Positions 53,946 to 63,338 of a stretch of 64,000 nt of DNA are shown piece after piece. The position numbers and the translations under genes are program-made. The notes beneath the pieces were generated by a model, which saw nothing but the letters and a program-made list of their open reading frames with translations, was not told where the DNA came from and searched no databases. The stretch covers positions 1-64,000 of the forward strand of contig MSJI02000848.1 in NCBI GenBank assembly GCA_001931905.2, read 5' to 3'. This stretch comes from Cladosporium sp. IMV 00045 (taxonomy: Eukaryota; Ascomycota; Dothideomycetes; Cladosporiales; Cladosporiaceae). Numbering within the stretch: position 1 is the stretch's first letter; each line of letters opens with the position of its first letter.

Positions 53946-54833
53946 ATGATACTCGTACTTCTTGAGCGCAGCCGACCTTCTTCTGGGTTCACATCCTCAG
54001 ACGCCGCGGCAGTTTGGATTCTCCAGCTATACCAGGAGGAGTTGCGTCGCGATTGGTCTCCTGACAACGCCTTCTGGCTTTTGCTATTTTGCTGCGAATC
54101 TCTTGCCACAACGGAAGCACTCTTACGAATCAACCCAGAAATCATACATGCCACAAGCGGCGGTCCGCTTTCATTCAACGTCTTCCAGGCGAAGATCGCC
54201 GAAGGCATGCCGGACACCGTTATACCCTCTTTTCGACTGCTTGCGCGCAGTGGGGCGGACCTCCACCACATCGGGACTACGCACTCATATGGGGCACCTA
54301 GTCCGCCCGCAAAGCCACAACGAGACACTGCAACATCCCTCGCTATGCGGCGCTCAAGGTCGTTTTCGCTTTGGCGCGGCATGCTTCACGACGTCGGCAT
54401 AGATCCACACGACTTCGCTGTTGCGGACCTTCTGCTTCCCGACTCCCCTCTTGAAGTTTGTGTATGGCAATTTGCCACCCTGACAACAGTGTTAGAGGAT
54501 ACTTTCGAGTTCCAGTTCATCGAAATGCCGCAGACCCTGTGTTGGATGTGTAAACGAGAAGTCTATCGCGTGTACGACCTTCAGGAGGTATGGTGGGACA
54601 TGGTGTTGTCGACCCAGCGTGAACAGTCCTCGCGGCGGCAATCTGCGTCGTCAAGCGACAACTCGACGAACGACGAATTCTTCGATTTTGAGACAGCGGA
54701 AGTGCTCGGGATCGAACGGCTCGACGAGCCACCAACTTTTCTTTGCTGGAAGTGTGATGTTATGCAGACGATAAGGGGCCTGCAAAACGAGAGTCAGATG
54801 CGCGAGAGTGGAAGAAACGACCGAGTGCCGTAG
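53946..54833 (+). CDS. Hypothetical protein with paired CWxC motifs
   Basis: The frame is open from 53763, but the first ATG in it is at 53946, giving 295 residues; an upstream exon is possible because the reading before it (IDVIRLLADETDRDF) also looks protein-like. No known domain is recognised. A helical region (AWILQLYQEELRRDW-like, then NAFWLLLFCCESLATTEALL) is followed by LLARSGADLHHIG, which resembles an isolated ankyrin-type repeat. LCWMCKREVY and FLCWKCDVM near the C-terminus give two CWxC pairs that could bind one zinc ion. An acidic Ser-rich stretch separates them. Such proteins are common and uncharacterised in ascomycetes. Confidence 0.5.
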   Translation: MILVLLERSRPSSGFTSSDAAAVWILQLYQEELRRDWSPDNAFWLLLFCCESLATTEALLRINPEIIHATSGGPLSFNVFQAKIAEGMPDTVIPSFRLLARSGADLHHIGTTHSYGAPSPPAKPQRDTATSLAMRRSRSFSLWRGMLHDVGIDPHDFAVADLLLPDSPLEVCVWQFATLTTVLEDTFEFQFIEMPQTLCWMCKREVYRVYDLQEVWWDMVLSTQREQSSRRQSASSSDNSTNDEFFDFETAEVLGIERLDEPPTFLCWKCDVMQTIRGLQNESQMRESGRNDRVP

Positions 54834-54988
54834 CCGATACGTGTTCGAGGCCACACTGATGTATGCCTGGCTTAGGCCTTCTACTAGTAACAAGTGTCCT
54901 CGCCAAAGATACTACTGGTAGCTCGAGCTAAGGCACAAGCAATGTTTTCTTTTTTTGAATTCTATTCATTATAGCATTAATTTCGGGC

Positions 54989-55068
54989 ACATACGACCAT
55001 AGGTTAGTGAAAACTAGGTATCCCGTCCGAAATCCCCCATTATCACCCTCGTTCGTAGTTACAGGATC
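54989..55068 (+). repeat. 5S-rRNA-like degenerate sequence with first copy of a 36-bp repeat
   Basis: The segment begins ACATACGACCATA and has TATCCCGTCCGAA about 30 bases later, the two best-known blocks of the first third of Pezizomycotina 5S rRNA, at the right spacing. The second half diverges: the expected AGTTGGGTGGGTGACC-type internal promoter region is only traceable as GTAGTTACAGGATCG. So it is not a functional 5S gene but a pseudogene or a 5S-derived SINE-like repeat. Positions 55033-55068 form copy a of a 36-bp unit also present at 55138 and 58560. Confidence 0.5.
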
Positions 55069-55137
55069 GCGGCGTGTTGCTACTGTATTTGCAGGCTGTG
55101 GGAATTTGATGTCTCCTCGGCTCCGCTTTGGTCCAAG

Positions 55138-55173
55138 TCCCTTAATGTCATTTTCGTTAACAATTTCAGGATC
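55138..55173 (+). repeat. Second copy of the 36-bp degenerate repeat
   Basis: This copy ends AATTTCAGGATC. Compared with the copy at 58560-58595 it agrees at 28 of 36 positions, and seven of the eight differences are C/T or A/G transitions. Against the copy at 55033-55068 it agrees at 24 of 36. Confidence 0.6.
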
Positions 55174-55695
55174 CAAATAGTGTGCCCTTTGATGCTTCAA
55201 TGAACCTATAGTCAAGTCAATTTAGGCTTGAAGACCTGCAGGTTTCGGAAGTCGCGTCCGCGGAACACGGACCGCCGCCGATGGGCATCACCTGGTGGCT
55301 TCCCTTCGACTGCTCATGCTGCTATTTCATAGGTACTGTAGATCTTAGAAATGCCGATAGTGCTAAGAGAAAAGTGGCCGATGCGCATGGTACACCAAGC
55401 TAATTGTGTGGTGCACCCAGCCGTAACCACGTACTGTAGCTGCCTCGACCGATTTTAAGGGCTTAGCGGAGCCAGGGCCGGCATTTGCCGCCTCCAACGA
55501 GTGGGGTGGTTTTCTGCCAGCTCCCACCTCACTCTCGAGTGCCGCAATACCTACTTGAGCTTCCCTTGACACGCCGTCTCTCCGCTCTTATATCTTGCCA
55601 GCAGAACTTGCACGAGGAAAGGCTAGTCCTCATGATTCGTGGTGCGAAAGCCATCTTTTGCCGACTCACTCATCCCCGTGCCAAATGGGTCCGAT

Positions 55696-58009
55696 ATGGG
55701 TCGGAAGGACGGCTCGTCTCGGCATCTGACTGACCCATCACGGGTGAAGAAGAGAAACATCGTTCGCGCAGCGTGCAACGCATGTAGGACTCGAAAGACT
55801 GCTGTATGTTTCTGGACGATGACGCAAAAATTCTCGCGGCACAGCGAAAGCTAATGAACCGGCAGTGCGACACTTCCAGACCCAAGTGCAAGCAATGCGA
55901 TGTTCGAGCGATTGAATGTGTCTACACAACTCGCGATGCAGAAGAGACTAGGCACATGGCGCTGCGACGCGAAAATGAGACCTTGAAGAGCGAGCTGCGG
56001 AAGCTACAAGATCGCATTGCCTGTCTTACGGCTACACCGGAGAACGATGCTTTGGGCCATCTCAGAGTGCACCCGACTTTCAGTGATTCTAAGCAAGCAT
56101 TTTCCAGCGCCGCAGTTGTTCAGCAATCTATTGTCTCGGAGGAGAGACCCTCTCCCCGCCTGACCCATGAAATCACTTCCAAGGTCGTCTCACCACAATT
56201 TGCAATTTCGAAGCTACAGGATGAGTTGTTACTACATCATACTGCGGCCTACCCCAAGATCTTGGCTTTTGAGAGTCCACAGTCTATTGCGAAAGAGCTT
56301 CTGGGTCCCTCGGGCCATCAACGTCTGAACCGCATCGCCTGGTGAGCAAAACGTGACGCTTTGCTTCGACGAAACTAACGTAAGGCAGTATGAAGCTCGA
56401 CATCTATGCCTCGAATTCTAGCGCGTTATGGGGGTTTCATCAACTTTGCGACCATCGCCTTGAATGGCTAAATATCCAACTGTGGACCAGTGTCCCAATA
56501 TCCAACAGAGACGCCTCTTTGGCCATATCCCACTATATGCAAACAGAGCACCCGACTCATGCGCTATTCGATGCTGCACTCTTCATCGATGACCTAATAC
56601 ATGCACGGACCGACTATTGCTCACGCTTTCTTGTTAACGCACTTCTTGCTTATGCAATGGTTGGTCTCACTACACTACAATTACACAGCTCCGACTTGAA
56701 TTAACATAGTGATAGCAAGCATTGATAGTTGTCAATCCCAACGCACAGGATCTGCACGCGGGGTTTTTCGCTGAAGCAAAGTGCCTTTGGGAGGCAAATC
56801 TCATTTCTGATAACCTACTGGATCTAGCGGCGCTGAGACTCATGGACTTTGCTGGCTCGACTAGTGGCTTGGATCTTGAGGCTCGGGATTTTAGCGCGCA
56901 GGCCGAAATGCTTGCATCAAGAATCGGCCTCTGCAGCGGACATCTTCGCACAGACATATGGCATGCCTTTGGACATAGAAGCAGTGATATATGTTTCCAA
57001 GCTGCCATTGCTTGGGGTTATTTCACATCTACCTCGTAAGTTTCTCCTCTACTTCTTAGCGCCGTATTGCACTAAACAGTGCTAGCATCGCTGCTTTCTT
57101 CTACTCGAAACCATTACCTAAGCCACCTTTTTCACTCCCTATCCCTGGTACACACGGCTTTCGCCTCCCTTGGTATATGGGCAGCACGTTCACCTCCATG
57201 TGCAAGCTTTGGGTCATTGCCGAACATGCACTAGGGGTTCCGCTCAGCGCAGAGGCCCGATATAAAAATCAGCCGTCCTGGGAAGTAATCGAGTCAACGT
57301 TCGGCATGCTCCTTGAGTGGGTGTCTGCGCTGCCGAACCACTGTGCTCGCAGCGATACGAGCACTCATCATGTGATGACGTTACAGTGAGCCTGCGAACC
57401 CTTATATGTTTGTGAAAGGCTTTTGATGTGATCACTGATCTCACTCTCAGCATTTATTATCATTGCATCGTCATGTCCCTCATGCGTCCATGGATGGGAA
57501 AAGTATTACTACTGCGCGCCTCCGAGTCTGTAATCTGCTCACCAGATGCCATCTTTGACTTGTCGCTACGCCAGCTCAAACGAATCCTGATACTCTACCA
57601 ACTTAACTACCCCGAATCCCGATACCATGCGTTCTGGCACCCGGCTATAATCTACGTTTCGCACGCTATCTTGTCAAGCTCGACAGATAAGGAATGGCGA
57701 TTCTACTTCCTGCTTTGTCTGCAAGGCTTGCGCATCCTTTCTATCGTTTTCCCTTTTGCGAGGCCATGCTACAAAGGCATCCTGACAATAGCGACGACAG
57801 AGGGAAGATTGTCAACTAGCGAAGCGCGTAACCTCTCCAGACAATTGAACTGTGGTGATGGACGTGGAAACACCCGCCACACGACAAAATCGAGAGTGTA
57901 TCTGGACTTGAGCCACTCTTACCAAAGGGACGGGATCGGAGACGCTGAAGGACTAGCGAAAAGGTTTGAAGAAGTCGCGATCGTTGATGAGAGTACATCA
58001 AGCCAGTAG
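55696..58009 (+). CDS. Zn2Cys6 transcription factor with fungal-specific regulator region
   Basis: Six exons (55696-55803, 55866-56341, 56389-56659, 56716-57035, 57080-57385, 57451-58009) join in phase to 679 residues. The binuclear zinc cluster is complete once the first intron is removed: Cys27, 30, 37, 44, 47 and 54 in CNACRTRKTAC and CKQCDVRAIEC, with spacing 2-6-6-2-6. A coiled-coil-like dimerisation helix follows (ALRRENETLKSELRKLQDRI). The middle region (LFIDDLIHARTDYCSRFLVN, LLAYAM/QALIVVNPNAQD, FFAEAKCLWEANLISDN) matches the Fungal_trans-type regulatory domain of NirA/AmyR-like activators. Target genes are unknown. It stands alone: no biosynthetic or transporter genes lie beside it, only repeats and pseudogenes. 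The ATG at 55696 is the only good in-frame start before the cluster. Confidence 0.85.
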
Positions 58010-59188
58010 TGTCGTATGACTACGAGTGAAAAGGCCGACCATATTGTAGATCACAACCGGTAATGGCCGTGAGATGATGCTGCGGCGCTGAGGTGGAGTG
58101 CAACCGCGCAAGGCGACTGAGTTGAAGAACCGGTGTCAGGACCGCATTCCTGTTTCTTAAGTCTGCTACCGAGTAAGTGTAGGATAGAGTCAGGGCGATA
58201 TGTTCTCGTGTAACTTACATGACTGGGTTCCTAATCTAAAGTAACCTAGTCTCATTTTCGTCGATAAATGTGATTTTCTAGCATGTATCATAAAGGCGGA
58301 GTCGCTCTAAGGGCTTAAGCCTTAGCTAATACTTATAATAACGTTATATACAGGAGTCTGATTTTAGACATTCCGGATTGTAGCACCCGAAAAAGATTCC
58401 ATAAGCTTGACCTTTTGTGGCAAATTCGTATACTACGAATATGCGCAATTACTACCAGCCGAATACTTGCAGCCTTGCACCCGCGAGTGCAATTTCTAGA
58501 AGGTATTCCAGGATCCAGCGTTAATAACCAAGTTAAACATTCCGTTCGAAAGCATAGAATCTCCTAATCTCACTTTTATTAATAGTTTCAGGATCCTAGT
58601 ATGTCATTATTTAGGTATGATTCTTCTTAAGAGTTCAAGTCCTAGGAAGATAGGGCCATGCAACATGAAGATACATCTGGGAGCTGGCATTCATTAATGA
58701 ATTCATTAAGCAAAGTGTGCTGAAGATGACAACTTACAGCTGCTCATCTCCGAAGGCGCAGTACTGTAGCCAAGCGGGCTTCACTCTCTAGTGACAACCT
58801 CGGCAGCACTCGCACAAACATGGGTGTTCAGATGCAGTATTGCCAGTATGCCTCCCACCCGAGCCATTCATCTTCGGGCTGTGCCAGGCACTTCTTTTCT
58901 TGCGCACGATACGGAGTATGCGCTTCGAGCATTTGGCAAAGATGATCGTGCGATGGTAAACGTCTTTGGCACCTATTGTGCGCACACTTTGACGCACCTT
59001 CTTCGACACTCGACTTGGCCTCGAACTTGATTGCCAGCCCTGGTGGCGTAGACAAACGCGGATCCAGTCCTTCTTTTCATGCAAGTCTGGCTAATAATAT
59101 AGGCGCACATACGCAGTGCCCAGCAAGCCCTTCGCTTCTAGCCCAGCAATAGCCCTCTGGATGAAGTCGACGCAAGACTAATTAAGGG
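58010..59188. other. AT-rich spacer
   Basis: About 1.2 kb. From 58,200 to 58,700 it is AT-rich with many TAA, TTA and TATA words, as in RIP-altered DNA, and contains the third copy of the 36-bp repeat. An imperfect palindrome TAAGGGCTTAAGCCTTA lies near 58,307-58,323. No gene is recognised. Confidence 0.45.
58560..58595 (+). repeat. Third copy of the 36-bp degenerate repeat
   Basis: The unit ends AGTTTCAGGATC as in the other two copies. It is preceded by ATTCCGTTCGAAA (58550 region), which resembles ATCCCGTCCGAAA in front of copy a with C-to-T changes, so the 5S-like flank may be present here too. Similarity continues a few bases past the unit (AGTATGTC versus AGTGTGCC). Confidence 0.55.
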
Positions 59189-59200
59189 GTGGAACGAGCC

Positions 59201-61173
59201 ATGCATGTAGCGTTCGGCCTGGCTCTTCAATGCACGACCAATTACTTCTTCGCGCACATCTCGAGGCGACACATCAATTGGGCAAGGATTACCTCTATGA
59301 CCAAATTCAATATCGAATGCACGCTACCGCCTGAGGGCGAAACCTTCATCACGGCCCCAAACGCTCGAGGAACCTTGGACATTGTCTATAGCTGCTTAGC
59401 AGTCACAATCCTGTGTACATGGGGAGTCCAACATCTTAACGTTCCACTACAGACGATTCCGCGAAACAAACGGCAAAAATTCGTGCGATCTCTCAGTCGC
59501 GCTTCTACCAAAGTGAAGTGGATGGTATCCAACATTTTGGCTCCCGAATGGCCTTTTGCGCAAGCATTATGTGGTCTCATCAGCGAGCGCAAGCTCCGCG
59601 AGGCCTTTGATGACTTCAAAACATGCGACAAGGTTCAGTGGACCGGATCTCACACGCAGCTGGTTAACATGGGAGGCTTCGTCGTTCGATGCGACCGATT
59701 GTTGCAGGGCTCCACGCATTTCGGAGACTTTACTGGGTAGAACGTGGACGCGGAGTGCGTAGTTGATGAATACTGCTGCAACCGTGAGTAACACGCCGGC
59801 TCTGGTCGATCTAGAACAACGACAGCTGACGAACAGTCCAGGCCCTGACATGGTTTGTGTACGATCGAGTCCTTGGACGTGGCTGCACTTCGTTAGGACC
59901 AGAGTCCGCATGAGGCATCGTTCTAAGGAACATCAGAAATAATTAGCCATGCAACATCGTCCTGTGGGTATAGATAGCTCAGATGATCGCGGCGGTCCTC
60001 ATGAGCAAGACCAGCCGACAAACTCGGTTGTACAGCACGTCGTTCCAGCAAGGAACAGGTTTGGCCAGGCAACACAGGCTGAGGAGCAGTCCGCAGTATC
60101 TCTTTCATCGGAACCAATCGATGAGGCTCTCGATGATCAGGCGGAAGCAGATTTAACCAAACAGCTCACTTTGGAAAACTTTTATAACACTTTGTGGAGA
60201 GACTGCAGCGATAGTATTGCTTGTCCCCATGACATACGCACATCACGATGGTCCGGAGACACGATTTGGAAGCTGGACGATAACAACATAACTATGGCAC
60301 GAGCGGCCATTGCGACCCTCGATATGGAATGGCCCGATGACGAGGTTATGACCAAAGCCTTACTTTCAATGCCACCATCAATATGGCTTACGAACCTCAG
60401 AGCGCTTTATGGCAATCGATGGTCTCTCGATGCGAAGCAACTCCTGCTTGTACGGCGTCTAGGAATTATCGACAAACTCCCCTCTAATGATAGAAGATGA
60501 GATCGAAGACCTCAATAAGAGCGAGATGTTCCTTAAGATCTTGGTAGTGCTCCAGATCTTGTGGCTCTATGTACAATTGTGCACTTGACTGGCACGCCGT
60601 ATACCCACAACATAGCTCGAAATTGTCACGTTGGCTTTCATAGTTTGCTCAATATTCACGAACCTGTCATTCCTTAGTCGACCTAAAGATGTGCATACGG
60701 TCCGGGAGATTGATGCTTCGCAATATCCTACGCCGTCTGAGATTCTTCAGATTGCCGTCGTTAGCCCTAGCATATCTGGATGTTGACATCAAGATGTCGC
60801 GATACCAAACAACTCAATTCATAGGACTAGGGGCTTACAATACCTATGGAGCACCTATATCTTAATAGTCATTTTCGGTGCTCTGCATCTGATTTCCTAG
60901 AATTACAACTTACCCACTAAGGTTGAGAAACTTCTTTGGCGAGCCAGTATTGTAGTAACGATCACCGCAATTCCATTAACACTACTTGACTTTATCGTTT
61001 TTGGCAAATATTCACGGTCACGCCTTAGGCAAGTACGGAGATTTCCTAAAGCCGCCGACCTGTTCAAAATGTGGGTAATTGCGCCTCTTTTCGTTGCGGC
61101 TAGGGTTTTCATTCTGGTGGGAGCTATTCGTTCGTTAGCCTATTAACCACCTGGAACCTTTCGAAGTACGTAG
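59201..61173 (+). pseudogene. Broken gene for a multi-pass fungal membrane protein
   Basis: Three stretches belong to one ascomycete membrane-protein family. Part 1 (59201-59740) has FITAPNARGTLDIVYSCLAV, WGVQHLNVPLQ, VKWMVSNILAPEWPF and TGSHTQLVNMGGFVVRC. Part 2 (59949-60485) ends WSLDAKQLLLVRRLGIIDKL. Part 3 continues one base out of frame from about 60485: IEDEIEDLNKSEMFLKILVV, LEIVTLAFIVCSIFT, EKLLWRASIVVTITAIPLTL and MWVIAPLFVAARVFILVGAI. Part 3 is cut by in-frame stops at 60586, 60613, 60784, 60898 and 61144. Each could come from CGA, CAG or CAA by one C-to-T change. The order and spacing of blocks match intact relatives as I remember them, so this was a full gene, probably inactivated by RIP. 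The 59741-59948 stretch may hold a former intron or further damage. The family's function is unknown. Confidence 0.75.
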
Positions 61174-61652
61174 GCTATAGGGATACCGCATACTCATTGA
61201 TTCGTCAATCTACGATAATGCCTTCTTCCCACGAATTATCAGGCCGGCACAAGAATCGTTGGACTTAATAGCTACCCTGTGAACGAGATCGGACTTTCAG
61301 GCAAATTTCCACCATCGTGGACACCATATAAGACCGGCTATAGGTTAATAGGTCGTGGAAACTATGCTTTGCAATCATTACAACGCTAGATGGATGAACG
61401 AGGCTCTTTAGCCCTGCTTTAGAGCGCAATATATCTTTCACTGCATTTGGTTAACGGTAGACTATAGAATAAGAACAGAATGATAATCTTCCAAAAAATA
61501 GGGGCATGCCTACGCTTGTATCCTATTCGGGCCCGGTCAAGGTACAGTGGGTGATCATAATTCCCCGTACGCTGGTCCGAGAACCTCTTCTTTCTCAATA
61601 TATGACTCTAATGAACGATATTCAGAATTTCCAACTTAGCTCTTAAGAAGCT
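61174..61652. other. AT-rich spacer between two gene remnants
   Basis: About 480 bp of AT-rich, stop-dense sequence with no recognisable gene. It could hold degraded downstream parts of the nucleoside-phosphorylase-type remnant on the minus strand, but no readable block remains. Confidence 0.35.
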
Positions 61653-61910
61653 TCAGCTGTGAAATAATATGGATATTGAGATTGAATGAGATATGTATCG
61701 TTGTAGTAGAGCATCTCTGGCGGATATATTTGGTGGGCATTCCAAGGCGTACGGAAACTTAGTAACAGTATACGAGTTGTCGTCGCCCGCTGGCTTTCCG
61801 AGGTTCCTATGCTCTTCGTCTAGAATCGCCCTAGCGGCAGCCCTCTCGATACTGAGTGCGCAGATGATGCCAAAGTTATAATATTCGATAGGGTGAAAAG
61901 GCCTTAGCAT
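61653..61910 (-). pseudogene. N-terminal remnant of a nucleoside-phosphorylase-domain (NLR-type) protein
   Basis: From an ATG at 61910 the minus strand reads FHPIEYYNFGIICALSIERA followed by AARAILDEEHRNLGKPAGDD and NSYTVTKF. This is the standard opening of the fungal PNP_UDP_1-like domain (typically ...YTVGWICALPIEMAAAKAMLDEEH...DxNxYTLGRI), which heads many fungal NACHT or NB-ARC proteins with ankyrin, WD or TPR repeats. The family text stops after about 52 residues and turns into unrelated sequence (PYALECPPNISARDALLQRY) before a stop, so the domain is cut short. Known: such fungal NLRs are implicated in self/non-self recognition and turn over quickly. Loss by deletion plus point mutation is the likely history. 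Confidence 0.7.
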
Positions 61911-63338
61911 GTTTCAGGCGGTCTAAGTCAAAGCTCTGCAGGAACCAGGAAACGAAGTCGAGACGAATCGATGTGAACGCGGGAGGCGTGCTAATACCAT
62001 ATACGAGTTGTGATATTCTCGCGAGACTGAAAATGCTACCTTGGTGCGCCCTCACATCCAGACTTGCGTGCCGTGAGTTGCATCTGGTGCTGATGCGGCC
62101 ACACCCTCCCAAGCGCAGCCTCACGAACGGAAACGCCGCGCTGCTACGGTGAGCAGTGCATGCATCCACCGAACGAGCCTTGCGTCACGGCGTAGTAATG
62201 CCTCCACATGTTCTGCCTCCTTGCGGCATGCTCAGCTGCATCTGCATCCGCTGTAGTGTTTAGTGCAGATTGCGCGGGAAGTGCAGTCTAAGGGGGTGGG
62301 GCGCATGGGTGCCGTAGATCACAAAAATCAGTGGGACCTCTCGCAACCCCCGACACGTGTGTCTGCCTATAGTTGTGTGGATTGAAGGACCCTGGTCATC
62401 CAGTTCCCAGATGTAGGTGTACTGCACTTGTAAGCTTCATGTGTTGTTGTGCTTCGCTGTCCTACTGCTCTCCAATGACGTCACCGAAGTGGATGACACT
62501 GCACAGGTGCCTGTCACTGTACGATGTTCTTATCTCTGGCCTTGATTGAAGCAGTAGTTCAGCGGCTTTTGCGCGCATGACTGCTTCGAAGCGACAGCAA
62601 AGATTGGGATGCGGCCGGTAAGATGTTGCACGAAAAGAATTTTGTCCGATTGTTGCTTGCTATGATAAACTGCAGATAAATCACTTGACAGGTCGACACT
62701 ATCCCCAGCCCTTGTGCCGTTCCGTAAACACAAACGCCACCTCACAATAGCGCGACATCTGCCACCCACTGATGTACGTAAATTAGGCATTCTCCCGCTT
62801 TATAGATGATCAATCAATACTTCACGAATCTACCATTTCCCAGCAATTTATGCAAGATATAAATGCGTCAACAGGCGAGATTGATCCATAACATAGGCTC
62901 CCAGGATCCCACCAAGTCGTCTCTCCATCCGTAAGACCTGCACTGACGCGCTGGGGTATCAAAGCAGAAGTAGCGCCAAGGCGATTGTTTTCGAATGACC
63001 TTCGTTGCTGCACATTTTGGTGAGTTCACCAACCGCGCGCTTGCAAAAGGTGTATTCAACAAAGAGCGCATCAGAGAATGCATTTCTGCCTGGATGGTCC
63101 ATGTGTGCAGGCTTGCATAGGCCCCTGCAGCAGATCGCGATGCCTTGTGTTGTACCATTCACCGGTCGAGACGAAGCGCCAGTAGAAGCGACTTTGGGCT
63201 TGCACAGCCGCGAGGAACGCATATAAGACCTGGAGAGTACACTCGAGGCGGCTCAATTTCTGGTGATATAGCATCATGCACATTGTTTGAAGCACAAGTG
63301 GGGATACTATATATGTAACCGAGCCAACGATCGGTGCA
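61911..63338. other. Spacer without a recognised gene
   Basis: About 1.4 kb. The part at 62,030-62,350 is GC-richer, the rest mixed. Minus-strand frames between 62,868 and 63,616 overlap the next gene's start and include a hydrophobic stretch (VGSVTYIVSPLVLQTMCMML), but no family is recognised and the plus-strand gene explains the overlap better. Confidence 0.35.

Larger units (their letters stand above)
54834..55695. other. Repeat-bearing spacer before the Zn2Cys6 gene
   Basis: About 860 bp with patches of AT-rich sequence, a 5S-rRNA-like segment and copies of a 36-bp degenerate repeat, listed separately. A minus-strand frame at 54928-55215 spans the repeat and contains YLDPEIVNENDIKGLG; I take it as chance or repeat-derived. 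The last 200 bp should hold the transcription-factor promoter. Confidence 0.45.

Noticed and set aside
54928..55215. 95-codon minus-strand frame (YLDPEIVNENDIKGLG)
   Set aside because: Spans repeat copies and the 5S-like segment; the equivalent strand of the 58560 copy is full of stops, so coding is unlikely.
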